Positions 36,020 through 49,211 of a stretch of DNA of 64,000 nt are shown here, piece by piece (the stretch's first letter is position 1; every line of letters starts with the position of its first letter). Under the pieces are notes generated by a model. That model saw only the letters and a program-made list of their open reading frames with translations, did not search any database and was not told the origin of the DNA. The position numbers and the translations under genes were made by a program. The stretch spans positions 364,501 to 428,500 of the forward strand of contig JAJGOT010000468.1 of the NCBI GenBank assembly GCA_022457155.1. The letters are read 5' to 3'. The DNA comes from Cladopsammia gracilis (lineage: Eukaryota; Cnidaria; Anthozoa; Scleractinia; Dendrophylliidae).

Positions 36020-36320
36020 TTTTAAATCGAGTTTTAAAATCTCATATTAAGCCCTATATATTTCTCATTAGAAGGGGTATAGGCATCAAAGCAAGAGAAT
36101 GTTCCCCCGATATTAGTGCAATTAAGTTTCTTACTGCAAGGGTATATTGGTCTCAAATCAAGAGTTTTTACATCTCATGTTAAGTCTTATACATTCCTTG
36201 TTACAAGGGGGTATAAGCATCAAAGTAAGGGAATATTCCTCTGATATTGGTGCAATCAACTTTCTTATTGCAAGGGTACAAAATGTATATTGGCCTCAAA
36301 TCAAGAGTTTGTACTGTAAA
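36020..36320. repeat. subterminal direct repeats, left end
   Basis: Two copies of about 145 bp containing GGGGTAT(A)GGCATCAAAG and TCAAATCAAGAGTTT, with about 85% identity. Confidence 0.75.
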
Positions 36321-36540
36321 TTATTTCTTGTTCCAAGACACACAGTCATCACATTAAGTAACACAGAACTAATTGTAGGTGCAATGAAGGTTATCACTTT
36401 AAGGGTACATTGACCTGAAATCAAGGGATTTTCTTAATTTATGTGCTTCTAGTAAGGTTTCAAGTTACTCTGTAGCAACTTGGCCTTGTGGTTCCTCATT
36501 TCAGGCAAGACTAATACTTCTGCCAACATGTAGTTAAACA

Positions 36541-36546
36541 TTTATT
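36541..36546 (-). terminator. candidate poly(A) signal of SAM-domain gene
   Basis: AATAAA on the minus strand, about 220 nt after the stop codon at 36764. Confidence 0.4.
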
Positions 36547-36763
36547 AGGTAGAGAGGACGGCTATAACTCAAGATCAATATCAAGCACTGGCTCTCTTTT
36601 TAATCCTCATATGCATGAATAGTACATTTGCTGTGCACATACATTTTTTCACTTCATATTAACTTGATAGTCTCAACCATAAAAGGCCTCACACTCGGTG
36701 AAAGTAGTTACCGGTAAACAACAACATCAAAGTCTCATGTTTTTAGCATGATCACATGTCCAT

Positions 36764-39700
36764 CTAGGCACTGTCATTCTCTGCAGACTTACTGGCCATT
36801 GTTGAACTAGAGTTTTTCATGGCTGCAGTCTGGTACCGAACCAGGGCAGCTGCATACTTTGAGTGCCTCTGATTGACGAAAGCATTCAGCAGGTACTCTT
36901 GTAAAAATAAAAATGCACCTTTGGCTTCAGGCGGATATTCAAAATTGAATAGAAAGTATGATCCTATTAGAGCTGCAACTCCAGTGCTGATGGTAGCTGT
37001 CTCCAGTATTGAGTTTCCACCACAAGCAAGGAATGTTTGCCAGCCATTTCCTCTTTTACTGATTATGATGTAAGGTGATGTTGATGGGGGTTTCTTGAGA
37101 AACTCTGTGACAGACTTGCCATTCTGAAATTATAAAGAAAGGGCCAAATGTCAATAAAAATTTGTGTTAACATAACATTCTCATTGTCCGAAACTTTTAG
37201 TACACATTTGTATAAAGCAGACAATTTCTACTGTTGTTTATGTGTACATATGAAAGAACACTGACTAGCAAAAACAAGAGCTATTTTTTATGTCAGTGAA
37301 CTGAATGATTTGTACATTTTTAGACTTTACCCTCCAAACCCCAATATAAATACAAAAATTATCCTTACTGACTGCTACTTTATTTTCAGAGTGTTTAAAG
37401 TTCTAGATCTGAGAATTTAATGTTAAATAAAGCAAATTTCTCCTGGCTTATGATTATTCTTTCTTGTAACTTGTACGCTTGATATCCTATTTGTATATAA
37501 AGGAAAAAACAAATGTAGATCACTCTTGGGACTTGAGCTGTCAGTAGTATTAATTTACTTCTGGATGTACTGTCTCCCTGGGACCTCAATAGAAATTTGA
37601 ACAGCTATAACATAACTGTGATCTTTTCACTGATAACATAAAAGTACTGACATGCATAAAGGCTGTGTAATGGCTCACCTCTGCAACATTAACCACAAAA
37701 TCAGATCCTGTATTCAGTTTTCTTAAACCAGGAAAAAGCTTGGTGAGTGAGAGCAGCGCATTAATCTCTTTATCTGTTTACAAATGAAATTCACAACTTA
37801 AAAAAAAAATTACTAGCCACTAAAACAAAATGATTACAGCTGTAACTTGTTCTCGAAGCAAAATGTGAAGACATGATTGATCATCGCAGTTATACAAAAC
37901 TTACGCAGTTGTGAAATTAAAGCCTGGAAAAAATTCAGGCCTGAGCGGTCATGGGTCTGAGTCCCATTTAGCCCTCATTTTTTTTAGGCTTTAATTTTAC
38001 AGCTGCTTAATTTGCGTATAACTGCGATGATCAATCATGTCATCATATCTTTCTCTGCAGTTCAAATATATGATCTTTTATATATTCAGTTGCACTTAGC
38101 AAAAGGTTTTGCACTGACTTGAAATAACCTGATTCTTTAACTGCAGAGCTGTTAATTGATTTTCACTTTTGGTCAATCTGGTGTCAAGTAAACTGACCAT
38201 AATAGAGAGGTGATGGCTGGAAGTTCAGCTGTTTTGCTATATAGAAGAATGAATTTTCATGATCAGCTTCTGGCATTTAAGTGACAATCTCTGTAAAAGC
38301 GGCCCACTGCATTCCGGGTCGGAAAATCAATTTCCTTCAAACTTTGCCCACAAAACTATCTTAGTCCAAAGGTAAATAAAAGCACTCAAGTTTTGGAAAA
38401 TATTGCAAAGTGAATTTTTTCCGAATTTTTTCTTCCCGTGACTCGAGCAGCTGATTTTCATCAGTTGCGTGAATCAAAAATTGTGAATTTTGACGTTCTC
38501 GCCACTTCAAAATGCTTCAATTGTTGGAGTGTTTTTTATTACTTTGAATTAGATTGTTCTTTGGGCAGTACAAAACTTATAATTTATGGCCTATGAATTG
38601 AATTTAACAACATGTTTAAATATTATTTTGGAAGCCTATTTCACCATTAACGCCAAGGAGTCCAAAATGCATATTTTCAATTCGTCATTGTGCAAAAGTC
38701 CAACTTCTTCGACACAATATTTCTACTCAGACAAACTAACATTAAGTCAAAGAGCTTGTTAACATAAAAACATGTTGTGGTTTAAGCGAGATTTAAGCAC
38801 GACCGGTCAACAATTTTAGTACTTTCATCAACATGGCAGCCCATTTTGCCGGAAAAGAAGCCCTCGCGCGTAAATCATTTGATATAAACTCCAATGCGGT
38901 TTTAGATTGTTTGCACGATGAAACTTTAAGGAGATAAAAAACATGATAGCGCAACTGAAAGTCCAATAGCATGATCACGGTTCCGTGGATTTTTATAAGT
39001 GACAATGTTCAGTTTTGCCTTTATTCATTCAGACGATTCAGACGGCACGGCCGGTCGGTTTCGCTATTTTTGTCTTCTTCTAGGCCATATCTAAGCAACT
39101 AGAGCTCAACTGAGAAAATGTGATAGAATTGAAAGAAAGGTTATTCATTTTGATAAATAAAATCAGATTGGAAAGGCATATTTAAAAGAAAACAACCCGC
39201 AAATTTTAGTTAATCTAATTATACACTTGCGACACTTTAAAAATGTAACTTTTTTAAATGTCACGCAATCGGAGAAAAAAAATCACACTCAATTTGCATA
39301 TTATCCATGAAAAAGTAATAAAAATCAGGGTTTCTTTAGGAAAAAAGAAAATCCATAATGGAAAACTGCAATAAAAAGAGCGTTAAACTCATTAATTACA
39401 TTGTCAATTAAACTTTGTAAATACCAGGCAGTCAACGTTGGTTAGTAAACATGGCGATGTCGTGCTTTTGTCGCACTCGTCCAAGTATAGGGGAAGCTGT
39501 GGAAATTGAAGAGAGTGTCCTACCTCTTTCGTCTTGGAGATTGTAATGACTCGATTACTTCTGTCTTGAACACCTGCCTCTTGTCTGAAGAAAGTATGAC
39601 TGAGTACGAACTAATTCTAATACGAGCAGGTTGTTTTTCAATCACCGCTATCAAAAGTCAACGAAATGATGATTTTATTATTAAAATCATTAGAAGCAGC

Positions 39701-42700
39701 GCCGGCCATGCCAATATCCTTCACATCAGTGGCGCAAAAAAGCAATTAGGAACCGGTACGTCGTGGACGTTAACGTAAGATAGGAAATAAATAAACCCCG
39801 CGGAGTAATTGAGCCAATTGATTCAGGTAGATGGATAGATAGATAATTTTATTTCATCTCGGGGCGAACCCATCACCTGCAATAGTCCAGTTTCGAATTC
39901 GCTATGACCGCTGAATTCAAACACCAATGACACATTGATATAGGGTTAGACTCGACCTGATGTAAAATATTCACAAATTCAGGTGAGAAGATGACCTGTT
40001 TAGAGCTCTGTCTATTGTTTAATTTTCAAATTTCACGCACCTTCTGCCAGTATTTGTGAATATTTTACATCAGGTCGAGTCTAACCCTGTATCAATGTGT
40101 CATTGGTGTTTGAATTCAGCGGTCATAGCGAATTCGAAACTGGACTATTCATGTGTCTCTTCGAGTACTCATATTGCATAAGCAAAGCAAAACCAAGAAC
40201 GTAAGCAAGCACCTTGCTTTTTCTCTCTTGTTAAATACATGTAAGCTATGATCAACGAATAAAATGGTGTTGTGTTGTCTTCGTCCGCTGTACAATTGTA
40301 TTGCAGGCTACAATGAAAACTTGTCAAAGATAACTTGTTTATTCCTTCACACGGGCAAATAAAACTTGTCAAATAAAACTTGGTACTCATACACACGAGC
40401 AAGTAAAATTTGTAAAACTTGTCACGTACACTTGACATAGAAAACTTGCTCGTCTGTTTACGTGCTTTATCCTTGGAGCGAAAGAGCAATTCAACAGTCG
40501 CACGTGCCGAACTGGACATTCACCTGGATGTCATTGGGCATCACCACCCTGTGGAACCACCATGGTTACGTTGGCTTTTATGACCAGTTGGGGTTAGACT
40601 AGATTCAAAGTTTCCAAAGAATTACGTTGAGTGACACTAAAACCTCTCATACTGCCGCCAAAGGATAATTGGCATTAGCTGAGACTGACTCGTATGAAAT
40701 GGGATGGGCACTTCACAAATCCCGATCCACTCAAACGCGCTTCCCTGAAAATGTCCGCGACTATCTGCAAAAGAAAATTAAAATCGGACAAGAAACTGGA
40801 AGAAAAGAATACCCGAAACAATTAGCAGACGACATGCGGAAAGCTCGAAAATTGGATGACATTTGCCTCTAATTTTTTAACTCGTCCCCAGACCCCCAGT
40901 TTGACCCTTAAAATCACGGCGAAAACGCCATTTTTTGAAGGGAAAATCAAAATTTCGCCCATTTATGAATTACTTTTCGGAAATACACACTTAGATACCA
41001 GTAATTTGGTTATCATTCTATCTGGAAACGTTAAAATATATTATAATAGCTTAAAAAAGTCCCGTCATTTTGACCTTTGAAGTGACCAATGTCACTTAAA
41101 GACTTGTATGGAGTTCAACCGCGCGGTCATCGCTTTTAGCGGCATAACTCATTTTAATCGGCGTAATGTCAACATCCACAATCAGCTTTGAAGAGACTGG
41201 GGTCTAGTGAATATTTTGGTGGGAAATATGATTTAGTTGGAGCGAAAAAGAAATTCCGTGTCCCGTGCGTCATTTTTCCATTTCTTCAGTGCAATATGCT
41301 TCGACTGAGCCCATTTTGGCTTCTATTGGTGACTTGCGCGGACTAGCACCCAGGCCGTTCGAGCTCACCTGCGCATGGGAAATAGTTCATTTTAGTAACG
41401 CGCACTCCCGGAACAAATGTCTCCTTTCAGGGGGCAATTTTTTGGTATGCGGAGAGAGAATGTTCAGCAGAACCGAGTACCTCTCCAAGCAACAAATTCA
41501 GGGTTTTTCTTTTTGAGACTTTCTGCCAGACGAAAGCAGACAGGTAGTAAAGAATGCACCGAGAGAGACGACAGTGATGAACATGATGATGAATCCGCAG
41601 AGGAGTTTGCACGCAGGGAAGATGAACAATTGCTCGACGACGGAAATCAACAATGCCGTCATCTCTGAAATTGGTGTTATCCATCCAGTCATATACAATG
41701 TGTATAACCTTTGTGAGATGGCCTAAGTAAAGAATCCTGTCCTGTTTCATAGTTAAAATATTCAGGGAAATTTGTAAATACTTTGAAATCGATTTATAGG
41801 GTAAGGGACACAAAAGCTATACTCGTCAAGAAATTGGATGAAATGGTACTGAACTGTTGTATGAGCAGCTAAGAACATTAATCAGCCGGTTATTCCACCG
41901 TATGGAAAATGGTAGCGACTGTACATTTTATCGCAATACCTTGCAAACCAAACGCAGACAATAGGCACATTGAAAGCCATATTTTTGCGAAATGCGTCCC
42001 TGTACTAACAACATTGTGTATGCTAGGATTTAAGTTTTTTCAGATTTTCTGGGCGTTCAATTTAATGAGCGTTTTTTCAAATTTTCGTGCGCTAAGAATT
42101 ATGGATAAATCTACCATTCGCCATCTGTTTCGATACAGTGCAATTTTGAGCGCTTTTTATGATGATTAAGAGGGGTCAGTGAGCTGTTTTGGGGCGCTTT
42201 TTACTACTAAATGGTGGAATTGTATGAGGGTAAATACCTGATTTGAAACTAAATCGTCATTGCGCGTGCTTAATTAATTACTGCTAGTTCCAAACCGCAC
42301 GTTAGAATGTAAAATTCCTAAAACTCGTAGAAAGGGAGGTTGAGTTCCGATTTCTTTTACAAATCATACTTATAGCCTTCTTTTTAATCTGACGTAAGAA
42401 ATTACAGTTTACACGAAAAAGTTGAAACACTATTGAAGAAAGTCTGAAAATATGGGTGTTTATGGCATCATAACTTTTATAATAATGTGAATAAAAAAAC
42501 TCAAGCCACATTATGCCCGTTGACATTATTTTACTATTAGCGCTGATCCTAATGTCCAAAACTGTCAGCTGTTTGAGCCCTAGATTATTTTCTGCCCTGG
42601 CCACGTGACTGACCAAATACGGCCGTGATTCGAAAATCTTTTTACAGAAAAAGAAGCGACTATAGTTAACTATTACAGCATATATTTGCAACCATTTTTG

Positions 42701-45700
42701 TTTTATGTAGAAAGTTTACAAAACAGTGAGGCTGATAAAGGAACAATGCACTAGTCAATTGAACCCTCCTTCCTAACCCACCTCGGGGCGTTGATTTGAC
42801 TGTCCTTGCATGCATTTTACCGGCGTTTTTGCATTGTTCATAGTATCATGTTTTATTTGCAGTTCAGTTTTGCAATTTAATGTGGGCTGTGATAATCGAT
42901 TGTGTCGAAAGTCTATTATTTTGTTGAAATGAAGTCATGACTATCAGCGATAGGTCCGATAGGAAAACATACAACTTTGGCGCGGGTTTCCACGGAAAGG
43001 TGATGTTCCCCCAGGGGGAGGGGAGTGGATGGTTCTATTGAATAATGAAAGCCATACGAGGCTTCTTTTCGCGTTCGATGAACGCAATCCTAATTTCGTG
43101 TTGGTTGTCCTGCGGTTTATGTGAAGTAAAATTTGAGATTTTTTGGTAGACGGTTTTCCAAATGGCCGCACCTCTTGTTTTTTTCAGGGGCTCATTTCCG
43201 CCGGAACTTCCTGCGAACGCGCCTCCATAATCTCCGATTGCTGCTAGTTCTAATAATAGTTTAGGTACATTGTTTAGTCTAGCTACATAATATTAACCGG
43301 AAGCGTTGGTTCCTTGCACGCCGAAAATCAGACACAGCTACTAGCTTATAGACAAAATGCCAAGTTACCATGGTTACTGATATTTCCGAGTAACTCATAA
43401 AAAGTTATTGTTAACATTGTAAGCTTATGGCTGTCGGTAAAATGTGCCTTCATATGTGCCTTCATTTGAAGGTAAAATGTCATTAATTTGCGCTTCGCAA
43501 TGTATCCACCTCATTTATTGGTGGATGCATTGTACTGACATCGGGATTGAGATTCTGCGTGACACATTTACGAAAGGTTGTCACATATCACTTAGGACTC
43601 GTCATGCACTAGTCTTGTCATTATGAATATCAACAAACTTAAAGCTGTTTTTTTTACGGCTATATTCCTATTGCTCAAAGGTGTTGTTGAGCTTAGTTAC
43701 CTGGGAATGGGCCGATGTCAAGTTATTTTTTCGAGTTTTCTGCAGAACGAATGTTTTTGTTTTCGAGTGGGATGATATTGGGTCGAAATTCTATAAGTTT
43801 ATACAAGTACGAATAAAAACTGTCCATTGATACCACTTTTCCCGTTTCTGTCGTTCATCCTTCGCTATTCCAATTCTCAAACAATAGGAAAATATTTGAG
43901 CTACGTATTGTGATTATAGAGCGTTAAAGTAATTTTAAAACTACGACAGCAATGTGACATAATATATAACCGCTTGTGTTGTGTTACTGTCTACTTCGCT
44001 GGCCCTTCTCAGTTGTTCGCAGTAAAGTTATTCGTCTGTGTGTTCTGCGTGTCATCAGGTGTGTGAGAGTCAAACGCTTCTTTTTATCAATGGCGGTTAT
44101 ACACGGTGCTTTATTGGTGTGTTTTATCGAAACCAAGCAGCTAGACCAACAATATCTGGTTGTTGTATTCAAGCGTAAGTCTCAGTCTCATCTTGTAATT
44201 TTGGCCGCCATATTGAAAAAAGTACTAAAATTGTTGACCGGCCATGCTTAAATCTCGCTTAAACCACAATATGTTTTTATATTTGCATACTCTTTGACTT
44301 AATGTTAGTTAGTCTGAGTAGAAATATTGTGTCGAAGAAGTTGGACTTTTGCACAATGACGAATTGAAAATATGCATTTTGGACTCCTTGGCGTCAATGG
44401 TGAAATAGGCTTCTAAAATAATATTCAAACATGTTGTTAAATTCAATTTATGGGCCCTAAATTATAATTTTTGTACTGCCCAAAGAACAAACTAATTCAA
44501 AATAATAAAAAACACTCCAATAATTGAAGCGTTTTGAGGTGACCAGAACGTCAAAATTCACAATTTTTGCTTCACGCCACTGACAAAAATCAGCTGCTCG
44601 AGTCACGGGAAGAAAAAATTCGGAAAAAATTCACTTTGCAATATTTCCCAAAACTTAAGTGCTTTTATTTACCTTTGGACTAAGATAGTTTTGTGGGCAA
44701 AGTTTGAAGGAAATTGATTTTCCGACCCGGAATGCAGTGGGCCGCTTTTACAGAGATTGTCACTTAAAACTTGTTGAATGCTTTAAATCTAAAACAGACA
44801 GCTGACCTTTATGAACTTCTGCTTACCAGAGTTATTGGCTTTCTCTTTTAAATGTTTAAGGCCATCTTCCACTATCAGCCATGCACTCTCTGTGAAGTAT
44901 TTCTTTAAATGTGGTACAATTGGTAGCTCATCATCCTCGAGATTCCATTCACTTGGTAAGACTTCCACAAGCTCCTCAGTCAAGGTTGTGTCATTGGAAA
45001 TAGCATCACGTGCTTCTTTTTCACCCACAAATTTTCTCAGGACCCTGATGCTTTCCTCATCTGACACTAAAGAAAAGAGTCATTTATAAATTTTCCTTTA
45101 CAGCCTTTACAAGCCCTCACAAGATTGCTTTTACGGGACTGACACTGTCATGCAACACCCCTGACAGGTATAATTTTGTGGGTTCAATTTTAAACCCTTT
45201 TTGTTGGTTAGTCGAGTCACTATTAATATGGTACTCACCGAAATTGACGGTGGGAATACTATTGTCTTGTGTGCAGACATCACCAAGCATGTACATGATA
45301 TTTGGAATTACTTTCTTCCAGTTATCTTCTATTACAGTGAAATCACTGACAGGTACATTTGCCTTGGACAAAGCCCTTGACACCTCCTCTCTGAACTAAG
45401 AAAAAAAAATGCAAAAGACACATTCTTTGTCACAATTTTCTAACACAAGACAAATGCAAAAGTTGTGTTCAAAGATACACTTCCTCCACACTTAATTTGT
45501 CAGGTGCTTAATCCATTAGTGAAAGATATACAAAATTTGTCATTGTAAATCTTTACAGTATGGTAGAGTAGCTAGTTGATAATCGAATCACAAAATTGAA
45601 AAAATGTATTTTGATTGTTATTGTATCTTTAAGAATCCTGTTGTAGCTACTGTATAATTATTTTCCTAGCACTTATAGTACAGACAAAAATGTTGAAGCT

Positions 45701-46773
45701 TATACATACATAGATTTCTTTGCCAAGGATGGGCCAATCTTTCAATAACTTGGAAACACGAGTTTTTCCATCTGAGAGGAGAAGCTGCTGATGGCGAGTG
45801 CCAAAAGTGACTGAAAGAAGATTCTGCAGTACAGTGGCATCTTGATTTCTACTTTTACTTTGTTCATCCTTCAACCTCTTGATGTTTCTTTCCATTGCAG
45901 CAGGATCTGAATCCACATTTTCTTCTAAATAAATAAAACAAGGACAAAATATTTGTATAATGATATTTGTATAATTTTATCTGGAACACGTTGTGTATAT
46001 TGAGAACACCTGAAAAGTGATCACATATCTCCATGGAAGCTGTTACATTGAATTAGGCGAAAAATTATGTGGCTTACAGGCCATACACAGTCAGGGTAAT
46101 AACAATCTTGCAACTAAGCTAGATAGTAAAAGGAGTGTTTTGCAACCAATACTTAACGAGAATGGCGTACTTAGTATCTGACGGCTTCAGGATGAAAGCT
46201 TAAAGTTTATTCTTACCAGTTATACTCTCAATTCACTTTCTCTCAATAACTTTAAGGTCTCAAAAGACAATAACACATGCCCCACTTATCATATTCACAG
46301 CTGCTGTCATGTACCTTCAGTCTTTTTCTTCTTCTTTGCTTTCTGCTCCAAAAAATCTGGACTCCTTTTATTTTCCCGATACCGCCAGTTTTCAAACTTC
46401 TTCATTAAGCCCTTTTTTAGAGAATGCTGGTACATTTGAGGAAAAAAAAGTTGAATTAGCAGAACATAAACAAAGCTAACCAAATCCACCAGTTTCAGGA
46501 ATTTCTATTTTCATCACACTGTAAAAGTTAAGCAACCAGTCAGTAGCAATAAGTATGGGTTATTGACCAAGCGAGAGGTCAAGATGGCTGGATATTGGCC
46601 TTATTATAAGTTCTTTTTTCGTCTTGGTCCATAAACACTCTCAAAAAAAAGAACGAGGCCAATACCCAGCCATCTTGACCCAACAAGCTTAAAGGATTTA
46701 TTATATGGGATAAGACACCAAAAAGTGAGAAATTTTTCATGCGGGACAAAGCGCGCAATCCCGAGCAGGCAAG

Positions 46774-46807
<34 letters not shown>

Positions 46808-49211
46808 CAGCACGGGATTTGATTCATCTTGCCCGCTCACATAGCCACCCATATAATAATGATTATTATAACCCTTTTAAGTCCTAAGCGATCAATATTT
46901 ACGTTCTCCTTCCAGATGAATCCAATTAGAATGTCAAGCAAACAAGTGATAAGGCAAATCAACAGGAAAAAAAAAATGCTTGTCTTGATTTCACACCAAA
47001 TTCTCATAACTGTCATAATAGCATTCTGTATGGAAAATGTGTATGGTGATAGCTGGGCTTTAAAGACCCAGTATTGACGATTATGCTTTTTGTGCATCTG
47101 TTATTGTTTTGGTTTACTTGATAGCAAGGTTTCTATTGTTTCTAATGCGCATCCAATGCATCCTGGCCAAGACTGGATCTTTAAGGGTTATACACTATCA
47201 GCTAGGTCGAGAAGGTAAGAAAATGACACGTCACAACTCCTCTATTAAATTGCTAAGGCAGCATACAACATAAGTTTGCAAGACATCAAAACTCTCACCC
47301 AATACTTGAAGTCTTCCTTTGGCGCTGTAGGTACAGTCTGCAGCATCTTGCGGGGGTCAGCATCAGCAAGTGTAGGGTATTTTGAGATCAACTGTTTGGC
47401 CAACCATTCACAACATCCTGGAGATGGGGAGTCTGTGTGCACCCATACACAAGTTGCCACAGTTTTTATAACTTTCGCTCTGTCCACATCAGTTAGGTTT
47501 CCACTCTTCAGATTTCCATCTGTAACTTTCCCAAACTTAGAGGGAATAATGAAGCCAGAAGGCAGATCAGGGCTTGTCTTACCTTGCACTGAAACTGGTG
47601 CACATGACACTTTTGGGGGAATTGGAGTCGATGTTCTCTTATTTTGAGAGGAACAGAAGACATCAGAAGCATCACCAGATGAAGAGGAGTTTAGTGTCAA
47701 GGTTGATTGGAACGAAACTTCTGATTCATCATCATCAGTGAATGAATCACTCTGAGATGTTGATGGCTTGGGCACTTTAGTAAAGCCAGGAGTCAGGGGA
47801 TCTGACACGGAGCCATTCAGCTGTGTGAGAAAGTTAAATTTAAGTACAGTTATGCTGTTGATACTACAAGAGTGCATTTAAATGTAACACTTATTAATTA
47901 GCTATACAATGTTAGAAAATATATTTCTCTAGTTATCTTATTTGGCACACAATATTAGACCACTTATGAAAGAATGAAAAAAAATCAGAATACTGGTTTC
48001 TGTGAGCAATAAAATGTGTATGAACAGCACTTAATTTTGTGTATGAACAGCACTTAATTTGATGTGCAGCCCAGAATGCTACAATTAGTATTTCCAACCT
48101 TACAGATTTCAAAATTTTTCAACCAGACCCCTCCTCCCCCCTTAAGAAAGGGTCTGGATGCCCTCTAGTTAAGCACAGCCCCATATTCCAACAACAGGAG
48201 CCACTTGCTACAGAAGTTATTGAGAATGCCTGTGTGCAGCTACCTGTTATATATCCTGGCCAACCAATCAAAAACCTATACTGTGAACCCTATGAACAAA
48301 ATGATCTTTCATATATTCACTCGCAGAATTCTTTCTATGAATACATTAGTCTCCATAACCACTGGTCTAGGGTAACCTACAGTGTTAATAACAAAAAGAC
48401 TAGTGACTTACACAATTATAAATTCCTTTCACCATCTTCCGATGGGCCAATCGTGGAAATACCTCCTTAAAGTCACGCTCATCCATGTCAAGGAAGTCAT
48501 CCCCAGTGATGGTGTTTTCTATTTAGAAGTATGAGAAAATTGCTTAAAAAAATATCATGTTCAAAAATTCAAATTTGCTTAAAATGTGCTTTTATAGTGT
48601 ACAAGTTGTTCCAAATAGAGGACCTTAGAGGTCCAAAGCTCCCATATTAGGTAGTGACATAAGCTTATTTACACTGGAGTATAAAATTGAACAGATTTTG
48701 ACAGTTAATAATTTTGAACAAAAATTGGACGTATTCAAATAGTCCCAAATTTGTCACAAAAAAACGTCCAACACTCATGCATTATGACTGAAACTTACAG
48801 CTATGAAAACAGTGTAAAAATAAAGAACGTAAGATGGCTAAGTAAAACCTTCGAATTTCGACGAAACACTTTATCAACCAAATGAAAAAACAGGTTTTCT
48901 TGGCCATTCCGATATTTCAATAAATATAATGTGAGAATATATATAAGTTATGGAATTTCTGATTTCATGTAATTTTTGGCGGGAAATTTCCCGCGCTAAT
49001 ATAATTGTACCACGAATTGCTTGAACATTCCCTGCAATATTTAGAGTATTTATCCATAATGACAAAAACAATTCTAAAAAATCTCACCTTCAAAAGCCTT
49101 GATAACTTCAGAAGGAACGGTAGGAAAGTGTTTTTGGAACCATGAAATAAAATCGCTGCTTTCATCCAAGGCGCTGCATTTTTCTCTCAATGACGTCGAC
49201 TGAGAAGACAT
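36764..49211 (-). CDS. intact SAM-domain protein, 643 aa, nine exons
   Basis: Exons: 49088-49211, 48412-48518, 47299-47820, 46315-46426, 45710-45924, 45239-45395, 44827-45066, 37679-37773, 36764-37123. All have GT-AG junctions and fitting phases; the total is 1932 nt with no internal stop. Residues about 20-77 form a SAM domain split by intron 1 (WFQKHFPTVPSEVIKAF, then DDFLDMDERDFKEVF). Residues 78-165 are a Ser/Asp-rich linker. 190-290 holds KQLISKYPTLAD and a basic KKFENWRYRENKR segment, and 525-643 ends with SYFLFNFEYPPEAKGAFLFL. This order resembles the 'SAMD3-like' proteins that are abundant in fish and cnidarians. SAM domains mediate protein or RNA contacts. The gene lies wholly inside the CACTG transposon, divergent from its transposase, so I infer it is a transposon-borne partner gene. 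Intron 7 holds a 6.5-kb insertion. Confidence 0.85.
37870..38041. mobile_element. MITE in intron 7 of SAM gene
   Basis: GACATGATTGATCATCGCAG and CTGCGATGATCAATCATGTC are the arms (172 bp). Lies outside the TTAA element. Confidence 0.75.
38281..38838 (+). repeat. left inverted arm of TTAA element
   Basis: Inverted copy of 44200-44763; shared landmarks include GCGGCCCACTGCATTCCGGG and AAGCGAGATTTAAGCA. Confidence 0.85.
39451..39778 (+). pseudogene. unassigned coding-like remnant
   Basis: An ATG-initiated frame (CFCRTRPSIGEAVEIEESVL) stops at 39544. A second frame overlaps it and continues with SEESMTEYELILIRAGCFS to 39778. The amino-acid composition looks like real protein broken by one frameshift. 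Family not recognised. Confidence 0.3.
39881..40149. mobile_element. MITE with AATAGTCCAG termini
   Basis: Arms of about 95 bp begin AATAGTCCAGTTTCGAATTC and end with the complement; nested in the TTAA element. Confidence 0.85.
40200..40450. repeat. AAAACTTGTCA-rich repeat
   Basis: Recurrent AAAACTTG(T/C) and AAGTAAAA motifs; likely a dispersed repeat. The minus-strand open frame over it is compositionally repetitive and not called as a gene. Confidence 0.4.
40669..41668 (+). pseudogene. two-exon fragment with WALHKS/FSRTEYLSKQQI module
   Basis: Block 1 (about 40669-40863) encodes GWALHKS...RFPENVRDYLQKKIKIGQ and DDMRKARKL. Block 2 (about 41446-41668) encodes RMFSRTEYLSKQQIQGF, then after a one-base change in a T-run (near 41508) continues LRLSARRKQTGSK and an acidic tail ending TGA at 41666-41668. 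I recall this pair of segments as a C-terminal module of many uncharacterised coral proteins. No donor follows block 1. It is probably a captured gene fragment inside the TTAA element. Confidence 0.5.
41820..44199. other. TTAA element interior, no gene seen
   Basis: Only short frames without domain support; a G-rich patch occurs near 43006-43030. Confidence 0.45.
44200..44763 (-). repeat. right inverted arm of TTAA element
   Basis: Inverted copy of 38281-38838. Confidence 0.85.
46579..46678. mobile_element. MITE-like inverted repeat in SAM-gene intron
   Basis: TCAAGATGGCTGGATATTGG and its imperfect complement (GGCCAATACCCAGCCATCTTGA). Related AAGATGG / CCATCTTG motifs continue to about 46850. 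Confidence 0.6.

Larger units (their letters stand above)
38281..44763. mobile_element. 6.5-kb TTAA-flanked element with ~560-bp inverted arms
   Basis: Begins GTGACAATCTCTGTAAAAGC and ends with the complement; TTAA at 38277-38280 and 44764-44767. The left arm (about 38281-38838) and right arm (about 44200-44763) are inverted copies with moderate divergence. It lies within intron 7 of the SAM-domain gene. Inside are coding fragments (40669-40863, 41446-41668) and a MITE, but no recognisable transposase. TTAA duplication suggests mobilisation by a Kolobok- or piggyBac-type enzyme. Confidence 0.8.

Noticed and set aside
41427..41813. Minus-strand hydrophobic frame suggestive of a membrane protein
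   Set aside because: It is antisense to the better-supported plus-strand block 41446-41668 with its family motif.
42302..42691. 129-codon minus-strand frame
   Set aside because: No domain, low-complexity tail, no splice context; probably chance in AT-rich sequence.
44789..45067. SAM-domain gene ending at the TAG at 44789
   Set aside because: A GTAAGC donor at 44826 joins in exact phase to exons at 37679-37773 and 36764-37123 that carry the expected C-terminal region.
47276..47647. 123-codon plus-strand frame
   Set aside because: Antisense shadow of exon 3 of the SAM-domain gene.
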